A stretch of DNA of 64,000 nucleotides, from positions 62,001 to 126,000 of the forward strand of contig NZ_QFOB01000005.1 in assembly GCF_003248515.1 (NCBI RefSeq), written 5' to 3'. The position numbers and the translations under genes are program-made. Positions 46,464 to 54,380 of the stretch are shown piece by piece. The stretch comes from Sphingomonas sp. (GTDB lineage: Bacteria; Pseudomonadota; Alphaproteobacteria; Sphingomonadales; Sphingomonadaceae). The notes below the pieces were generated by a model. The model saw nothing but the letters and a program-made list of their open reading frames with translations. It had not been told where the DNA came from and ran no database searches. Position 1 is the stretch's first letter, and every line of letters starts with the position of its first letter.

Positions 46464-46880
46464 ATGAAGCCTGTCCAGACCCTTGCGCTTTGCGCGATCG
46501 CCATCGTCCTGCCGGGCCTCGCCATCGCGCAGGCGGCGGGATCCGCCGCCTCGTCGGGCGTCTACTCGCCGGCACAGGCCGCGCGCGGGCAGGCGAAATA
46601 CAGCGCCGTCTGCGCATCCTGCCACGGAGAGGATATGGCAGGCGTGGATGTGGCGCCGGCCCTCACCGGCGGCACCTTCGCCGGCAACTGGAAGGGGCAG
46701 ACCGCCGGGGATCTGGCGACCCGTATCCGCACCACGATGCCGCTGGACAATCCGGGCAGCCTGGGTGCCGCGGCGTCGGCCGATCTCGCGGCGTTCATCC
46801 TTTCCCGTAACGGCTATCCGGCGGGGCAGGTGGAGTTGCCCCGCGATGCGACGCTGCTCCAGCAGGTCAAGATCGATTGA
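46464..46880 (+). CDS. Periplasmic monoheme cytochrome c
   Basis: 138 residues. A signal peptide ends near AIAQ (residue 23). The heme-binding CASCH is at residues 50-54, and the likely axial Met is in TTMPLDNPG near residue 91; the AAFILSRNGYPAG helix closes the fold, as in class I cytochromes. Lying directly after PQQ dehydrogenase 2, it is the probable electron acceptor for the heme-free quinoprotein. It precedes the GntR gene by ~70 bp and may be cotranscribed with it. Confidence 0.9.
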   Translation: MKPVQTLALCAIAIVLPGLAIAQAAGSAASSGVYSPAQAARGQAKYSAVCASCHGEDMAGVDVAPALTGGTFAGNWKGQTAGDLATRIRTTMPLDNPGSLGAAASADLAAFILSRNGYPAGQVELPRDATLLQQVKID

Positions 46881-46953
46881 GCGGCCGGATCGACCCAAGG
46901 GTCAAGATGGGCGCGGCTTGCCTGTCCTACGGACGCTGGTTACCGTCGATCTC

Positions 46954-47709
46954 ATGGGAAAAGTGAAGCCTGAGGCGGCCGTGGCGGCGAGCAGCGAGAC
47001 CGGGCAGAAGCCGCGCAAGGGCGATCGCCATCAGGAAGCGGTGAAGCTGCTGCGCGGCATGATCCTCGCGGGGGATCTGGCCCCGGGCGAGCCGCTGCGC
47101 GAGCAGGCGTTCAGCGAACAGTTCGGCATGTCGCGCACGCCCGTGCGCGAGGCGTTTCGCACGCTCGCGGCCGAAGGGCTCATCAGCCTGCTGCCCAACC
47201 GCACCGTGCAGGTGGCGCTGCTGGACGAAGAGGCCGTGGCCGAGGTGTTCCTCGTGCTGGGGGCGCTGGAATCGCTGGCGGCGCGGCTCGCCTGCGAGCG
47301 GATCAGCCGCGATCAGCTGGAGATCCTCGACGAGTTGCAGGAGGATCTGGCGCATCATTTCCAGACCGGCGATCGCACCCGCTATCTGGAAGCCAACCGG
47401 CTGATCCACGAGTTGATCGTGGAGGCGGCCGCCAGCCCCTCGCTGCTGCTGGCCTGGCGCCTGCTGCTGCCGCGCGCCGAGCGCGCGCGCCATGTGACGA
47501 CGCGTGCGCACGAGCGCTGGGGCGATGCCTTCGAGGAGCACAAGCATATCCATGCCGCGTTGATGAAGCGCGATGGCGAAACGCTCCGCCGGCTGATGGA
47601 GGAGCATTTCGCCAACGGCGCGGAGAGCATCAAGCGCGAGCAGAAAAAGACGCGGGCGCGCAAAAGGTGGGAAGCGTTCGACGAATCCTCTTCGGAAAAA
47701 GAGGATTAG
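46954..47709 (+). CDS. GntR-family (FCD subgroup) transcriptional regulator
   Basis: 251 residues. The N-terminal winged helix spans residues ~27-90 (GMSRTPVREAFRTLAAEGLI is the GntR recognition motif). The C-terminal FCD domain is all-helical, with AEVFLVLGALESLAARLA and candidate metal His residues in NRLIHELIVEAA and EEHKHIHAAL. FCD regulators bind as dimers to short palindromes containing GT...AC-type halves, in line with the TGYATRCA half-sites around it. The start ATG 46954 has a weak ribosome-binding site; an earlier start in the same frame would overlap cytochrome c. It is the best candidate controller of the 28-55.7 kb region. Confidence 0.9.
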   Translation: MGKVKPEAAVAASSETGQKPRKGDRHQEAVKLLRGMILAGDLAPGEPLREQAFSEQFGMSRTPVREAFRTLAAEGLISLLPNRTVQVALLDEEAVAEVFLVLGALESLAARLACERISRDQLEILDELQEDLAHHFQTGDRTRYLEANRLIHELIVEAAASPSLLLAWRLLLPRAERARHVTTRAHERWGDAFEEHKHIHAALMKRDGETLRRLMEEHFANGAESIKREQKKTRARKRWEAFDESSSEKED

Positions 47710-47737
47710 CACCCGATTTCGGCGTGCTCTGTACGCT

Positions 47738-47765
47738 TGTATGCAATGTTATCGTGATGTATGCA
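47738..47765. promoter_or_regulatory. Bipartite operator copy 7, upstream of the CoA-transferase operon
   Basis: Two identical half-sites TGTATGCA (47738-47745 and 47758-47765) with a 12-bp spacer beginning ATGT. It ends 61 bp before the CoA-transferase ATG. Confidence 0.7.
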
Positions 47766-47826
47766 CTTGCTCGTGAAGAGAGCAGGGTGATTGCTCTCGT
47801 CCAGGATGATGGACGGGGAGAGATAG

Positions 47827-48984
47827 ATGCTACCACTTGCGGGCGTGCGCGTGCTCGACGTGTCGCAGGTCATGGCCGGTCCGTTTTGCTGCATGCTGCT
47901 GGGCGATATGGGCGCGGACGTCATCAAGGTGGAGCCGCCGGTGGTGGGCGATTCCTCGCGGCGATCCATGGGCTTCCGCCTGAAGGGGGAGGATAGCCCC
48001 GGCTTTCTCGCGCTGAACCGCAACAAGCGCAGCATCGTGCTCGATCTGAAGGCCGAGGCCGATCGCGAGACATTCTATGCGCTGGCGAAAACCGCGGACG
48101 TGGTCGTCGAAAATGGGCGTCCCGGCGTGGTCGATCGGCTGGGCATCGGTTACGAGACGCTGAAGGCGCTGAATCCCCGGCTGATCTACGCCAGCATTTC
48201 CGGCTTCGGGCCGAAGGGGCCGTGGGCGAACCGGCCCGGCTATGATCTGATCGCGCAGGCGATGTCCGGAGTCATCAGTTCCACCGGCCTGCCGGGGCAT
48301 GAGCCGGTGAAGAGCGACATTCCGGTGGGCGATCTGGGGGCGGGGCTGTTCGCGGCCTATGGCATCCTTTCCGCGATCATAGCGCGCGAGAAGACCGGTG
48401 AGGGGCAGCTCATCACGGCCTCCCTGTTCGAAGCGGCGCTGGGCCTCTCCATCTGGGAGACGGCGGAGCTGTGGGGCACCGGCAAAAGCCCCGGTCCCCT
48501 GGGCACGGCCAATCGCATGTCCGCCCCCTATCAGGCGGTGAAGGCGTCGGACGGGTATTTTGTGTTCGCGGCGGCCAACCAGAAATTGTGGTTGTCCCTG
48601 TTGCAGGTGCTCGGCCGGCCGGAGCTGAACGAGGATCCGCGCTTCCGCGACAACAGCGTGCGCGTCGCCAACGCGAAGATCCTGATCGCGCTGCTGGAGC
48701 CCAGCTTCCTCGAACGGACGGTGGAGGAGTGGGTCGATGCGCTGCTGGCGGTCGGCGTGCCCGCCGGGCCGATCAACAGCTATGATCGCGCGCTCGACAG
48801 CGATCATACGGCCGCCTGCGCGATGGTGCAGGATATTCCCCATCCGGTGGAGGGCAGCTTCAAGTCGCTGGGTTTCGCCGTGAAGATGACGGGCACGCCA
48901 CAGAAGATGCGTCTGCCGCCGCCCCTGCTGGACGAGCATGGCGCGGAGATCCGCGCGGAACTGGCGGCGGGAGCACGTGCGTGA
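47827..48984 (+). CDS. CaiB/BaiF-family (class III) CoA-transferase
   Basis: 385 residues. Class III signatures are GVRVLDVSQVMAGPFCCMLLG at the start, GADVIKVEPP, LNRNKRSIVLDLK (CoA contact) and the catalytic Asp in PVGDLGAGLFAAYG; the C-terminal half has the second-domain GYFVFAAANQKLW. It moves CoA from a donor acyl-CoA to a free acid, activating it for beta-oxidation-type steps. Preceded by a good ribosome-binding site (GGGGAGA). It is the first gene of a three-gene operon; its stop overlaps the enoyl-CoA hydratase start (GTGA). Confidence 0.92.
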   Translation: MLPLAGVRVLDVSQVMAGPFCCMLLGDMGADVIKVEPPVVGDSSRRSMGFRLKGEDSPGFLALNRNKRSIVLDLKAEADRETFYALAKTADVVVENGRPGVVDRLGIGYETLKALNPRLIYASISGFGPKGPWANRPGYDLIAQAMSGVISSTGLPGHEPVKSDIPVGDLGAGLFAAYGILSAIIAREKTGEGQLITASLFEAALGLSIWETAELWGTGKSPGPLGTANRMSAPYQAVKASDGYFVFAAANQKLWLSLLQVLGRPELNEDPRFRDNSVRVANAKILIALLEPSFLERTVEEWVDALLAVGVPAGPINSYDRALDSDHTAACAMVQDIPHPVEGSFKSLGFAVKMTGTPQKMRLPPPLLDEHGAEIRAELAAGARA

Positions 48985-49760
48985 GCGACGATGGCCAGGT
49001 TCGCTATCGGCAGGAAGGCGCCGTCGGCCATATCCTGTTTGATCGCCCCGCCGCCTATAATGCGCTCACCTGGAGCATGTGGCGCGAGCTGGGCGCGGTG
49101 TGTGCCCGGATCGCCACCGATCCCACGGTGCGCGTCGTCACGCTGCGGGGCGCGGGCGGCAAGGCGTTCGTCTCGGGCACCGATATTGCCGGCTTCCAGT
49201 CCTTCACCAGCGGCGCGGAAGGCGTGGCCTATGAAGCCGAAATGGATGGCTATGTCGGCGCGGTCGAAACGCTGCCGCAGCCGACCATCGCGATCGTCGA
49301 TGGCTGGGCGGTCGGCGGGGGCCTGGCCCTGTCCTTCGCCTGCGATTTCCGGATCGCCGCGGAAGGCGCGCGCTTCGGTTCGCCGCTTGCGCGAACGATC
49401 GGCAACTGCCTTTCCGCGCGCGGCTATCAGCGGCTGATCCAGCATGTCGGCATTCCGCTGGCCAAGCGACTGCTGCTCGCGGCCGATCTTGTGCCGGCAG
49501 CGGACCTGCACGCGCAAGGGCTCCTGACAGAGCTTGTGCCCTCAGGCGAGATGGATGCGGCGGTGGAACGGCTCACCGACAGGCTGGTCGCCTGCGCGCC
49601 GCTCACCCAGCGGGTGAGCAAGGAGGCGATCCATCGCCTGTCCACGCAGACGATGCCGGACATCGGCGATCTAATATCCCTGATATATGGCAGCGAGGAT
49701 TTCGCGGCGGGCGTGCGCGGCTTCCTGACCAAGACGCCGCCGGAATGGCACGGCCGCTGA
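48981..49760 (+). CDS. Enoyl-CoA hydratase/isomerase family protein
   Basis: 259 residues. Crotonase features are GHILFDRPAAYNALT, the oxyanion-hole strand GAGGKAFVSGTDIAGF, WAVGGGLALSFACDFRIAAE and ARTIGNCLSARGYQRL. In the position where hydratases carry catalytic Glu pairs this sequence has RTIGNCLS, so an isomerase, lyase or decarboxylase activity is as likely as hydration. GTG start overlapping the CoA-transferase stop implies coupled translation and a shared CoA intermediate. Confidence 0.88.
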   Translation: MSDDGQVRYRQEGAVGHILFDRPAAYNALTWSMWRELGAVCARIATDPTVRVVTLRGAGGKAFVSGTDIAGFQSFTSGAEGVAYEAEMDGYVGAVETLPQPTIAIVDGWAVGGGLALSFACDFRIAAEGARFGSPLARTIGNCLSARGYQRLIQHVGIPLAKRLLLAADLVPAADLHAQGLLTELVPSGEMDAAVERLTDRLVACAPLTQRVSKEAIHRLSTQTMPDIGDLISLIYGSEDFAAGVRGFLTKTPPEWHGR

Positions 49761-49776
49761 GGAGAGAAGAACGATC

Positions 49777-50925
49777 GTGACGCCGGCTTCCATCGAGGAT
49801 TTCCGCACGCTGGCGCGCCGGCGTCTGCCGCGCTTCCTGTTCGATTATATCGACGGCGGTTCCTATGACGAAGGCACGATGCGCGCCAACATCGCCGATC
49901 TGCAGGCGCTGAAGCTGCGGCAGCGCGTGATGGTCGATGTCTCGCATGTCGATCTTTCCACGCGCCTGCTGGGGCGGGACGTGTCCTTTCCCGTCGCATT
50001 GGCGCCGATCGGGCTGGCCGGCCTGTATGCGCGGCGTGGCGAGGTGCAGGCGGCGCGCGCGGCGGAAGCGGCGGGCGTGCCGTTCATCCTCTCCTCCTCG
50101 GCTTGCTGCGGGATAGAGGAGGTGGTGGCGGGCGTCGGGCGTCCGCCGATCCTGCAACTCTACATGATCCGCGATCGGCCGTTCATGGTGGATCTGCTTC
50201 AGCGCAGTGCGGCGCTGGGTGTGGAGACGCTCGTGCTCACGGTCGATCTCATCATGCATAGCCCGCGGCGACGCGATCTGCGCTCCAGCCTCACGGGATC
50301 GCAGGGCCTCGCGGCGCGGATGCAGCGCGCCTTCGAGATCGGCACGCATCCGGGCTGGGCCTGGGATGTGGGCGTGCGAGGGCGGCCACATACGCTGGGC
50401 AATTTCGCGCCGGTCATGCCCGATGGCGCGGGGCTCGCGCAGTTCACGGCCTGGGTCGCGCGCAATTTCGATGCCTCCATCACCTGGGCCGACATGGCGT
50501 GGCTGCGCGAGAATTGGCGTGGTCCGATCGTGGTGAAGGGCGTGATGGACGCGGCCGACGCCGCCGCCGCCTGCGCGGCGGGCGTGGACGGGATCATCGT
50601 TTCCAACCATGGCGGCCGCCAGCTGGATGGCGCGCCCTCCTCGATCGCGGCCCTGCCGGGGGTGGTGCGGGCCGTTGCGGGCCGGTGTGATGTCCTGCTG
50701 GATGGGGGCATCCGCTCGGGAACCGATATCCTGCGGGCGATGGGGCTGGGGGCGAAGGGCGTGCTGCTGGGCCGCGCCTGGGCCTTCGCGCTGGCGGCGC
50801 AGGGGCAGGCCGGCGTGGCTCGCATGCTGGAACTTCTGCGCCACGAACTGGCCGTGGCGATGGCCCTGACCGGCCAGACGAACGCGCGATCGATCTCCCC
50901 CGAGGCCGTGCTGCGCGAGGGATAA
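49777..50925 (+). CDS. FMN-dependent alpha-hydroxy-acid oxidase/dehydrogenase
   Basis: 382 residues, the size of L-lactate/mandelate dehydrogenases. Seen are LFDYIDGGSYDEGTMRAN, SFPVALAPIGLAGLYARRGE, LILSSSACCGIEEV-like PFILSSSACCGIEEV, the Lys of IVVKGVMDAADA and the catalytic His278 in VSNHGGRQLDGAPS with its following Arg. It oxidises a 2-hydroxy acid to the 2-oxo acid. The family can be membrane-linked (quinone) or oxygen-using; this copy shows no hydrophobic insertion, so the acceptor is open. GTG start behind GGAGAGAAG. Last gene of the CoA-transferase operon. Confidence 0.92.
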   Translation: MTPASIEDFRTLARRRLPRFLFDYIDGGSYDEGTMRANIADLQALKLRQRVMVDVSHVDLSTRLLGRDVSFPVALAPIGLAGLYARRGEVQAARAAEAAGVPFILSSSACCGIEEVVAGVGRPPILQLYMIRDRPFMVDLLQRSAALGVETLVLTVDLIMHSPRRRDLRSSLTGSQGLAARMQRAFEIGTHPGWAWDVGVRGRPHTLGNFAPVMPDGAGLAQFTAWVARNFDASITWADMAWLRENWRGPIVVKGVMDAADAAAACAAGVDGIIVSNHGGRQLDGAPSSIAALPGVVRAVAGRCDVLLDGGIRSGTDILRAMGLGAKGVLLGRAWAFALAAQGQAGVARMLELLRHELAVAMALTGQTNARSISPEAVLREG

Positions 50926-50953
50926 ACGGCGCAAAGGCGAGGCTTGATATTTA

Positions 50954-50976
50954 TCCCGGCGGAAATGTCCGGGATT
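50954..50976 (+). terminator. Hairpin after the hydroxy-acid oxidase gene (candidate terminator)
   Basis: Arms ATCCCGG (50954-50960) and CCGGGAT (50970-50976) with a 9-nt loop, 29 bp after the stop. Only a weak T-rich stretch follows, so intrinsic termination is uncertain. Confidence 0.4.
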
Positions 50977-51244
50977 GGTGGTTAGCAAACGTTGCTTCTG
51001 CCGGTCACTTGGGCCGACCTTTGTTGGTCACTTCATGTCTATATCATATCGTCGACCCCGGCAGTGACGGCGACGAGATTCTCGCGATTCATGAGGTAGA
51101 GAGCGAGTTTCGCGTCCGGCCCGACCGCGTCGGTGTGTCACAAAAACCGCAGGTCGCCATAGATCTGGAAACAGCCACAGCATCATATTGTGCGGCCTGC
51201 GGAGCTGTGTCAGCGCTATTGAGCGAGTGACTGGAAGGTGTGCA
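50977..51244. other. Lower-GC intergenic stretch with no confident gene
   Basis: Noticeably less GC-rich than its neighbours. A 73-residue frame (51009-51230 plus) contains a CAAC pair but lacks a ribosome-binding site and family signature; I do not call it. It precedes the small secreted protein gene. Confidence 0.4.
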
Positions 51245-51598
51245 ATGAGAGTCGCGATTGTTGCTTGTTTGGCTTTGCTGCCGTCTCCATTGTTTGCTCA
51301 AACGTCGGGCGGAGAAGCTTGGTATTACTGCGCCTCACAAACATCCGACTCGAAGACGTTGTATTATTCTAGAGCTTTTTCCTACAGAAAAAATGAGCTG
51401 GATTCTGTGCAGGTCGGATGGACTGATTACCTCAGTGCCCATTCAAAAGGGAGTGCGTCGGAATTTCGCGGCGGCTGCTCAAGTAGAGATAAGGCCTTGG
51501 AGCAAGCAGCCGTTGTCACTGCATTTGACAGCTACATCTCGGACCTGAAGGGTAATTCGGATGTTAAGGAAGTGCGGACCGACTGGCAGTATCATTAA
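51245..51598 (+). CDS. Small secreted protein of unknown function (117 aa)
   Basis: ATG 51245 follows GGAAGG at 6-7 nt. The N-terminus MRVAIVACLALLPSPLFA plus Q is a clear signal peptide. The mature ~98 residues hold two Cys (YYCASQ and GGCSS) that could form a disulfide, and a YYSRAFSYRK strand. I do not recognise the family. Base composition is lower in GC and richer in A/T codons than all neighbours, suggesting separate acquisition. It is not clearly part of the catabolic units on either side. Confidence 0.65.
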   Translation: MRVAIVACLALLPSPLFAQTSGGEAWYYCASQTSDSKTLYYSRAFSYRKNELDSVQVGWTDYLSAHSKGSASEFRGGCSSRDKALEQAAVVTAFDSYISDLKGNSDVKEVRTDWQYH

Positions 51599-51634
51599 TT
51601 CCCTTGGTTATTGGACGGCATGGCCGCTGGTCAC

Positions 51635-51668
51635 GAATGTCCGCTATTGAGGCGAAAGCGGGCATCAT
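51635..51668. repeat. Degenerate sphingomonad-type intergenic palindrome
   Basis: GAATGTCCGCT-like left arm and AAGCGGGCAT right arm (core CCGCT 51641-51645 / AGCGG 51657-51661). It resembles the short AATGTCCGCT...AGCGGACATT palindromes scattered between genes in many sphingomonads. It lies between two genes' ends and could also work as a terminator. Confidence 0.4.
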
Positions 51669-51709
51669 CTCCACCCCTCCTGAGAGGATGCGCGTCGGCC
51701 GCCGCCGGC

Positions 51710-53020
51710 TCAGGCTTCCGATGGCGTGTAGAGCAGCTTCGAGGCGTTGATCCTCAGATACATGAGCCCCGCCAGGGCGGAGAGGATCGCGAGCACATAC
51801 ATCGCCGCATCCCAGCCGCTCCATTTCAGGATATAGCCGGTGATCACCGCCGCGAGCGCGCCGCCGATATTGCCGAACGTGTTCATCACGGCCGAGACGG
51901 ATCCTGCGAAGATTCCGCCCACGTCGAGCGTCAGTGCCCATGAAATGCCCACCGTCAGCTCCAGCCCGAACACGGCCAGCGCGAACCAGCCGACGCTGGC
52001 GAGCGGGGAGGCGGACCAGACCGCAACGGGGATGGCGAAGGCCGCCAGCGTGAAGCCCGCTACCGCCACCGCGCGGCGTGCCAGCGTCACGCGGCCCGTG
52101 TGCTCGATCAGCCGATCCGAAATCCAGCCGCCGGCGACATCCCCCACCACGCCTGCCATCAGCGGCAGGCTGGCGAAGAAGCCCATCTGGACGATGTCGA
52201 AGCTGCGCACCTCGTTCAGATATTTGGGGAACCAGGTGAGGAAGATGTTGATGCTGTAGGCGTAGCAGAAATACATGGCCGAGATCAGCCAGAGCTGCGG
52301 ATTGGCGAGCAACTGCCGCCACGGCACGGGCATCCGCGCGCCGGATGTGGCCTGGGCGCCCAGCGCCTCGGCGATCATCGTGCGCTCCGCCTCGTTCGTG
52401 CCGGCATGGTCGCGCGGATTGTCGCGATAATAATAGAACCAGAAGGCCGCCCAGATCAGACCCAGCATGGCGAAGATCAGGAAGGGGCCGCGCCATCCGA
52501 GGTGGATCATCAGCCATACGACGAGCACCGGGGTTAGCGCGCCGCCCAGCCGCGCGCCGGCATGGGTGATGCCCTGCGCGAAGCCGCGTTCGGAAGGCAG
52601 CATCCAGCGCGAGAGCGATCGCGTCGCGTTGGGAAAGGCGCCGGCCTCGCCGCAGCCGAACAGGAAGCGGCAGGCCATCATCGATCCGGCCGACCATGCC
52701 CCCGTCGTCAGCGCCGTGAAGGCGGACCACCAGACGACCACGCCCGTCAGCGCCCGGCGCGGACCGATCCGGTCACCCAGCCAGCCGCCGGGAATCTGGA
52801 ACAGCGCATAACCGATCTGGAACACGCTGAAGATCCAGCCCATCGTGATAACGGAAAAGCCGAACTCCTTCTGGATCAGCGGCGCGGTGGTCGAAATCAC
52901 CACGCGATCCATATAGGTTATCATGTAGGCGAGCACCGTCAGCCACAGCACCACATGGCGCACGCGCGTGGGGCGCGCGCCATGCACGGGCGCGGCGGCG
53001 GGAAGGGCGGCGTCGGTCAC
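51710..53020 (-). CDS. MFS transporter, anion:cation symporter (ACS) family
   Basis: 436 residues, twelve membrane segments. MDRVVISTTAPLIQKEFGFS in segment 1, GYALFQIPGGWLGDRIGPRR as the loop 2-3 signature, and FLFGCGEAGAFPNATRSLSRW are typical of ACS-family transporters for sugar acids, phthalate-like and other organic anions. GTG 53020 overlaps the amidohydrolase stop (GTGA). It is the last gene of the FAH > amidohydrolase > MFS operon under operator copy 8, and is the likely inner-membrane importer for oxidised product. Confidence 0.9.
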   Translation of the reverse strand: MTDAALPAAAPVHGARPTRVRHVVLWLTVLAYMITYMDRVVISTTAPLIQKEFGFSVITMGWIFSVFQIGYALFQIPGGWLGDRIGPRRALTGVVVWWSAFTALTTGAWSAGSMMACRFLFGCGEAGAFPNATRSLSRWMLPSERGFAQGITHAGARLGGALTPVLVVWLMIHLGWRGPFLIFAMLGLIWAAFWFYYYRDNPRDHAGTNEAERTMIAEALGAQATSGARMPVPWRQLLANPQLWLISAMYFCYAYSINIFLTWFPKYLNEVRSFDIVQMGFFASLPLMAGVVGDVAGGWISDRLIEHTGRVTLARRAVAVAGFTLAAFAIPVAVWSASPLASVGWFALAVFGLELTVGISWALTLDVGGIFAGSVSAVMNTFGNIGGALAAVITGYILKWSGWDAAMYVLAILSALAGLMYLRINASKLLYTPSEA

Positions 53021-54369
53021 GGGCGGACCGATGGCACTTTATTGCCGGCCACATAGACGGCCGCGATCCGGCGCGTGTTGAGGATATCCTTCGTAGGATC
53101 GGCATCCAGCACGATCAGATCGGCCCATTTGCCCTGCGCCAGCGTGCCGATATCGGGATTGCGCAGCCACCGGGCCGCGCGGCTCGTCGCCGCCTCGATC
53201 GCCTGCGAAGGCGTGAGCCCCGCCTCGACCATGCCGGCCAGTTCCCAATGCTCCGAATAGCCTGGCACGCGGCCGGGCGGCCCGGCATCGGTTCCGAAGC
53301 CGTAGGGGATGCCGGCGCGCACCTCTTTCAGGAAATTGACCTTTGCCATCCTGTCGAAGGCGGGCAGCTTCGACCAGTTGGGATTGGAGGCCATCTTCCG
53401 TTCGCGTTCGGGGCTTTCCAGCCCGGCAACCGCGGCGGGGCTGATGGATTGCCGGAAAAAGGGATCCCTGGTGATCGGATTGGGCGCGCCAAAGGCGTGG
53501 ACGGCCTCTTCGCGGCTCAGCGTGGGCGCCACCTGCCAGGTGCCGTGGGCCTTCATCGCAGCGATCAGCCCGGCGTCGATCGGCTGATCGCGCACGCTGT
53601 GGACGAAGCCGTCTATGCCCTGCGCCACCAGCCGTTTTGCGTCCTCCAGATAGAAGACATGGGCCAGCACGCGCATGCCCCGCGCATGGCCTTCGTCGAT
53701 GATCGTCTTCGAAAGCTCCGGCGGCATCTTGGGCATCGAATGCAGTTCGTCATCCAGCCACAGCTTGATGAAATCCACATGCTTGGCCACCTGCGCATCC
53801 ACCTCCCGGCGCGCCTCCTCTGCGGTGGCGATCGGATGGTTGATGCCGGGAACCCCGCCATAGCCGCCCTTGAACACGAGGCCTTGGCCGGCGGTATAGA
53901 CGCGCGCCATCGTCGGCCGCCCCGTGCGCTGCGCATCGCGGATCGCGAAGATCGCATCGCCATCCGTGCCCATCGATTGCACGGTGGTCACGCCATAGGA
54001 GGCGTAGGTCTTCAGATCCTTCTCGACATTGTCGGTCGTGAAGTTGGCGGCCTGCTGGTCCAGATCGCGCACCGTGCCGATATGGACGTGCAGGTCGATC
54101 AGGCCCGGCATCACATATTTGCCCGTCAGGTTGATGGCGGTGGCGCCGGCCTTCTTCGGCACGGCGCCGGCCTTGCCCAGCCAGATGATGCGGCCGTCGT
54201 CGATCACCATCACCATGCCGGGTCGGGGCGCCGCGCCGGTGCCGTCGATCAGCGTGAAGCCGCTGAGGATCGTCGTTTCGGCGTGCGCGGCCGGTGCCGT
54301 CGCGATGCCCGCCGCCAGCGCGGCCACGCCCGCCGCCAGGCTCCACCGCCGTGTCATGCGCCGCATCAT
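53017..54369 (-). CDS. Exported metal-dependent amidohydrolase (imidazolonepropionase/prolidase-like)
   Basis: About 450 residues. A signal peptide (MMRRMTRRWSLAAGVAALAA, ending AHA) leads into an amidohydrolase fold. Ligands are clear: HVH in LIDLHVHIG, the probable carboxylated Lys in FIKLWLDDE, His in LAHVFYLEDA, His in GFVHSV and Asp in GTDAGPPG. It would cut an amide, cyclic amide or lactone in the periplasm. The start is uncertain among ATG 54384 (overlapping the FAH-gene stop), 54369 and 54366; the latter two follow AAGGGAG and are preferred. Confidence 0.88.
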   Translation of the reverse strand: MMRRMTRRWSLAAGVAALAAGIATAPAAHAETTILSGFTLIDGTGAAPRPGMVMVIDDGRIIWLGKAGAVPKKAGATAINLTGKYVMPGLIDLHVHIGTVRDLDQQAANFTTDNVEKDLKTYASYGVTTVQSMGTDGDAIFAIRDAQRTGRPTMARVYTAGQGLVFKGGYGGVPGINHPIATAEEARREVDAQVAKHVDFIKLWLDDELHSMPKMPPELSKTIIDEGHARGMRVLAHVFYLEDAKRLVAQGIDGFVHSVRDQPIDAGLIAAMKAHGTWQVAPTLSREEAVHAFGAPNPITRDPFFRQSISPAAVAGLESPERERKMASNPNWSKLPAFDRMAKVNFLKEVRAGIPYGFGTDAGPPGRVPGYSEHWELAGMVEAGLTPSQAIEAATSRAARWLRNPDIGTLAQGKWADLIVLDADPTKDILNTRRIAAVYVAGNKVPSVRP

Positions 54370-54380
54370 CCACTCCCTTG

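Noticed and set aside
51009..51230. 73-codon frame with a CAAC pair
   Set aside because: No ribosome-binding site and no family signature; too weak to call as a gene.
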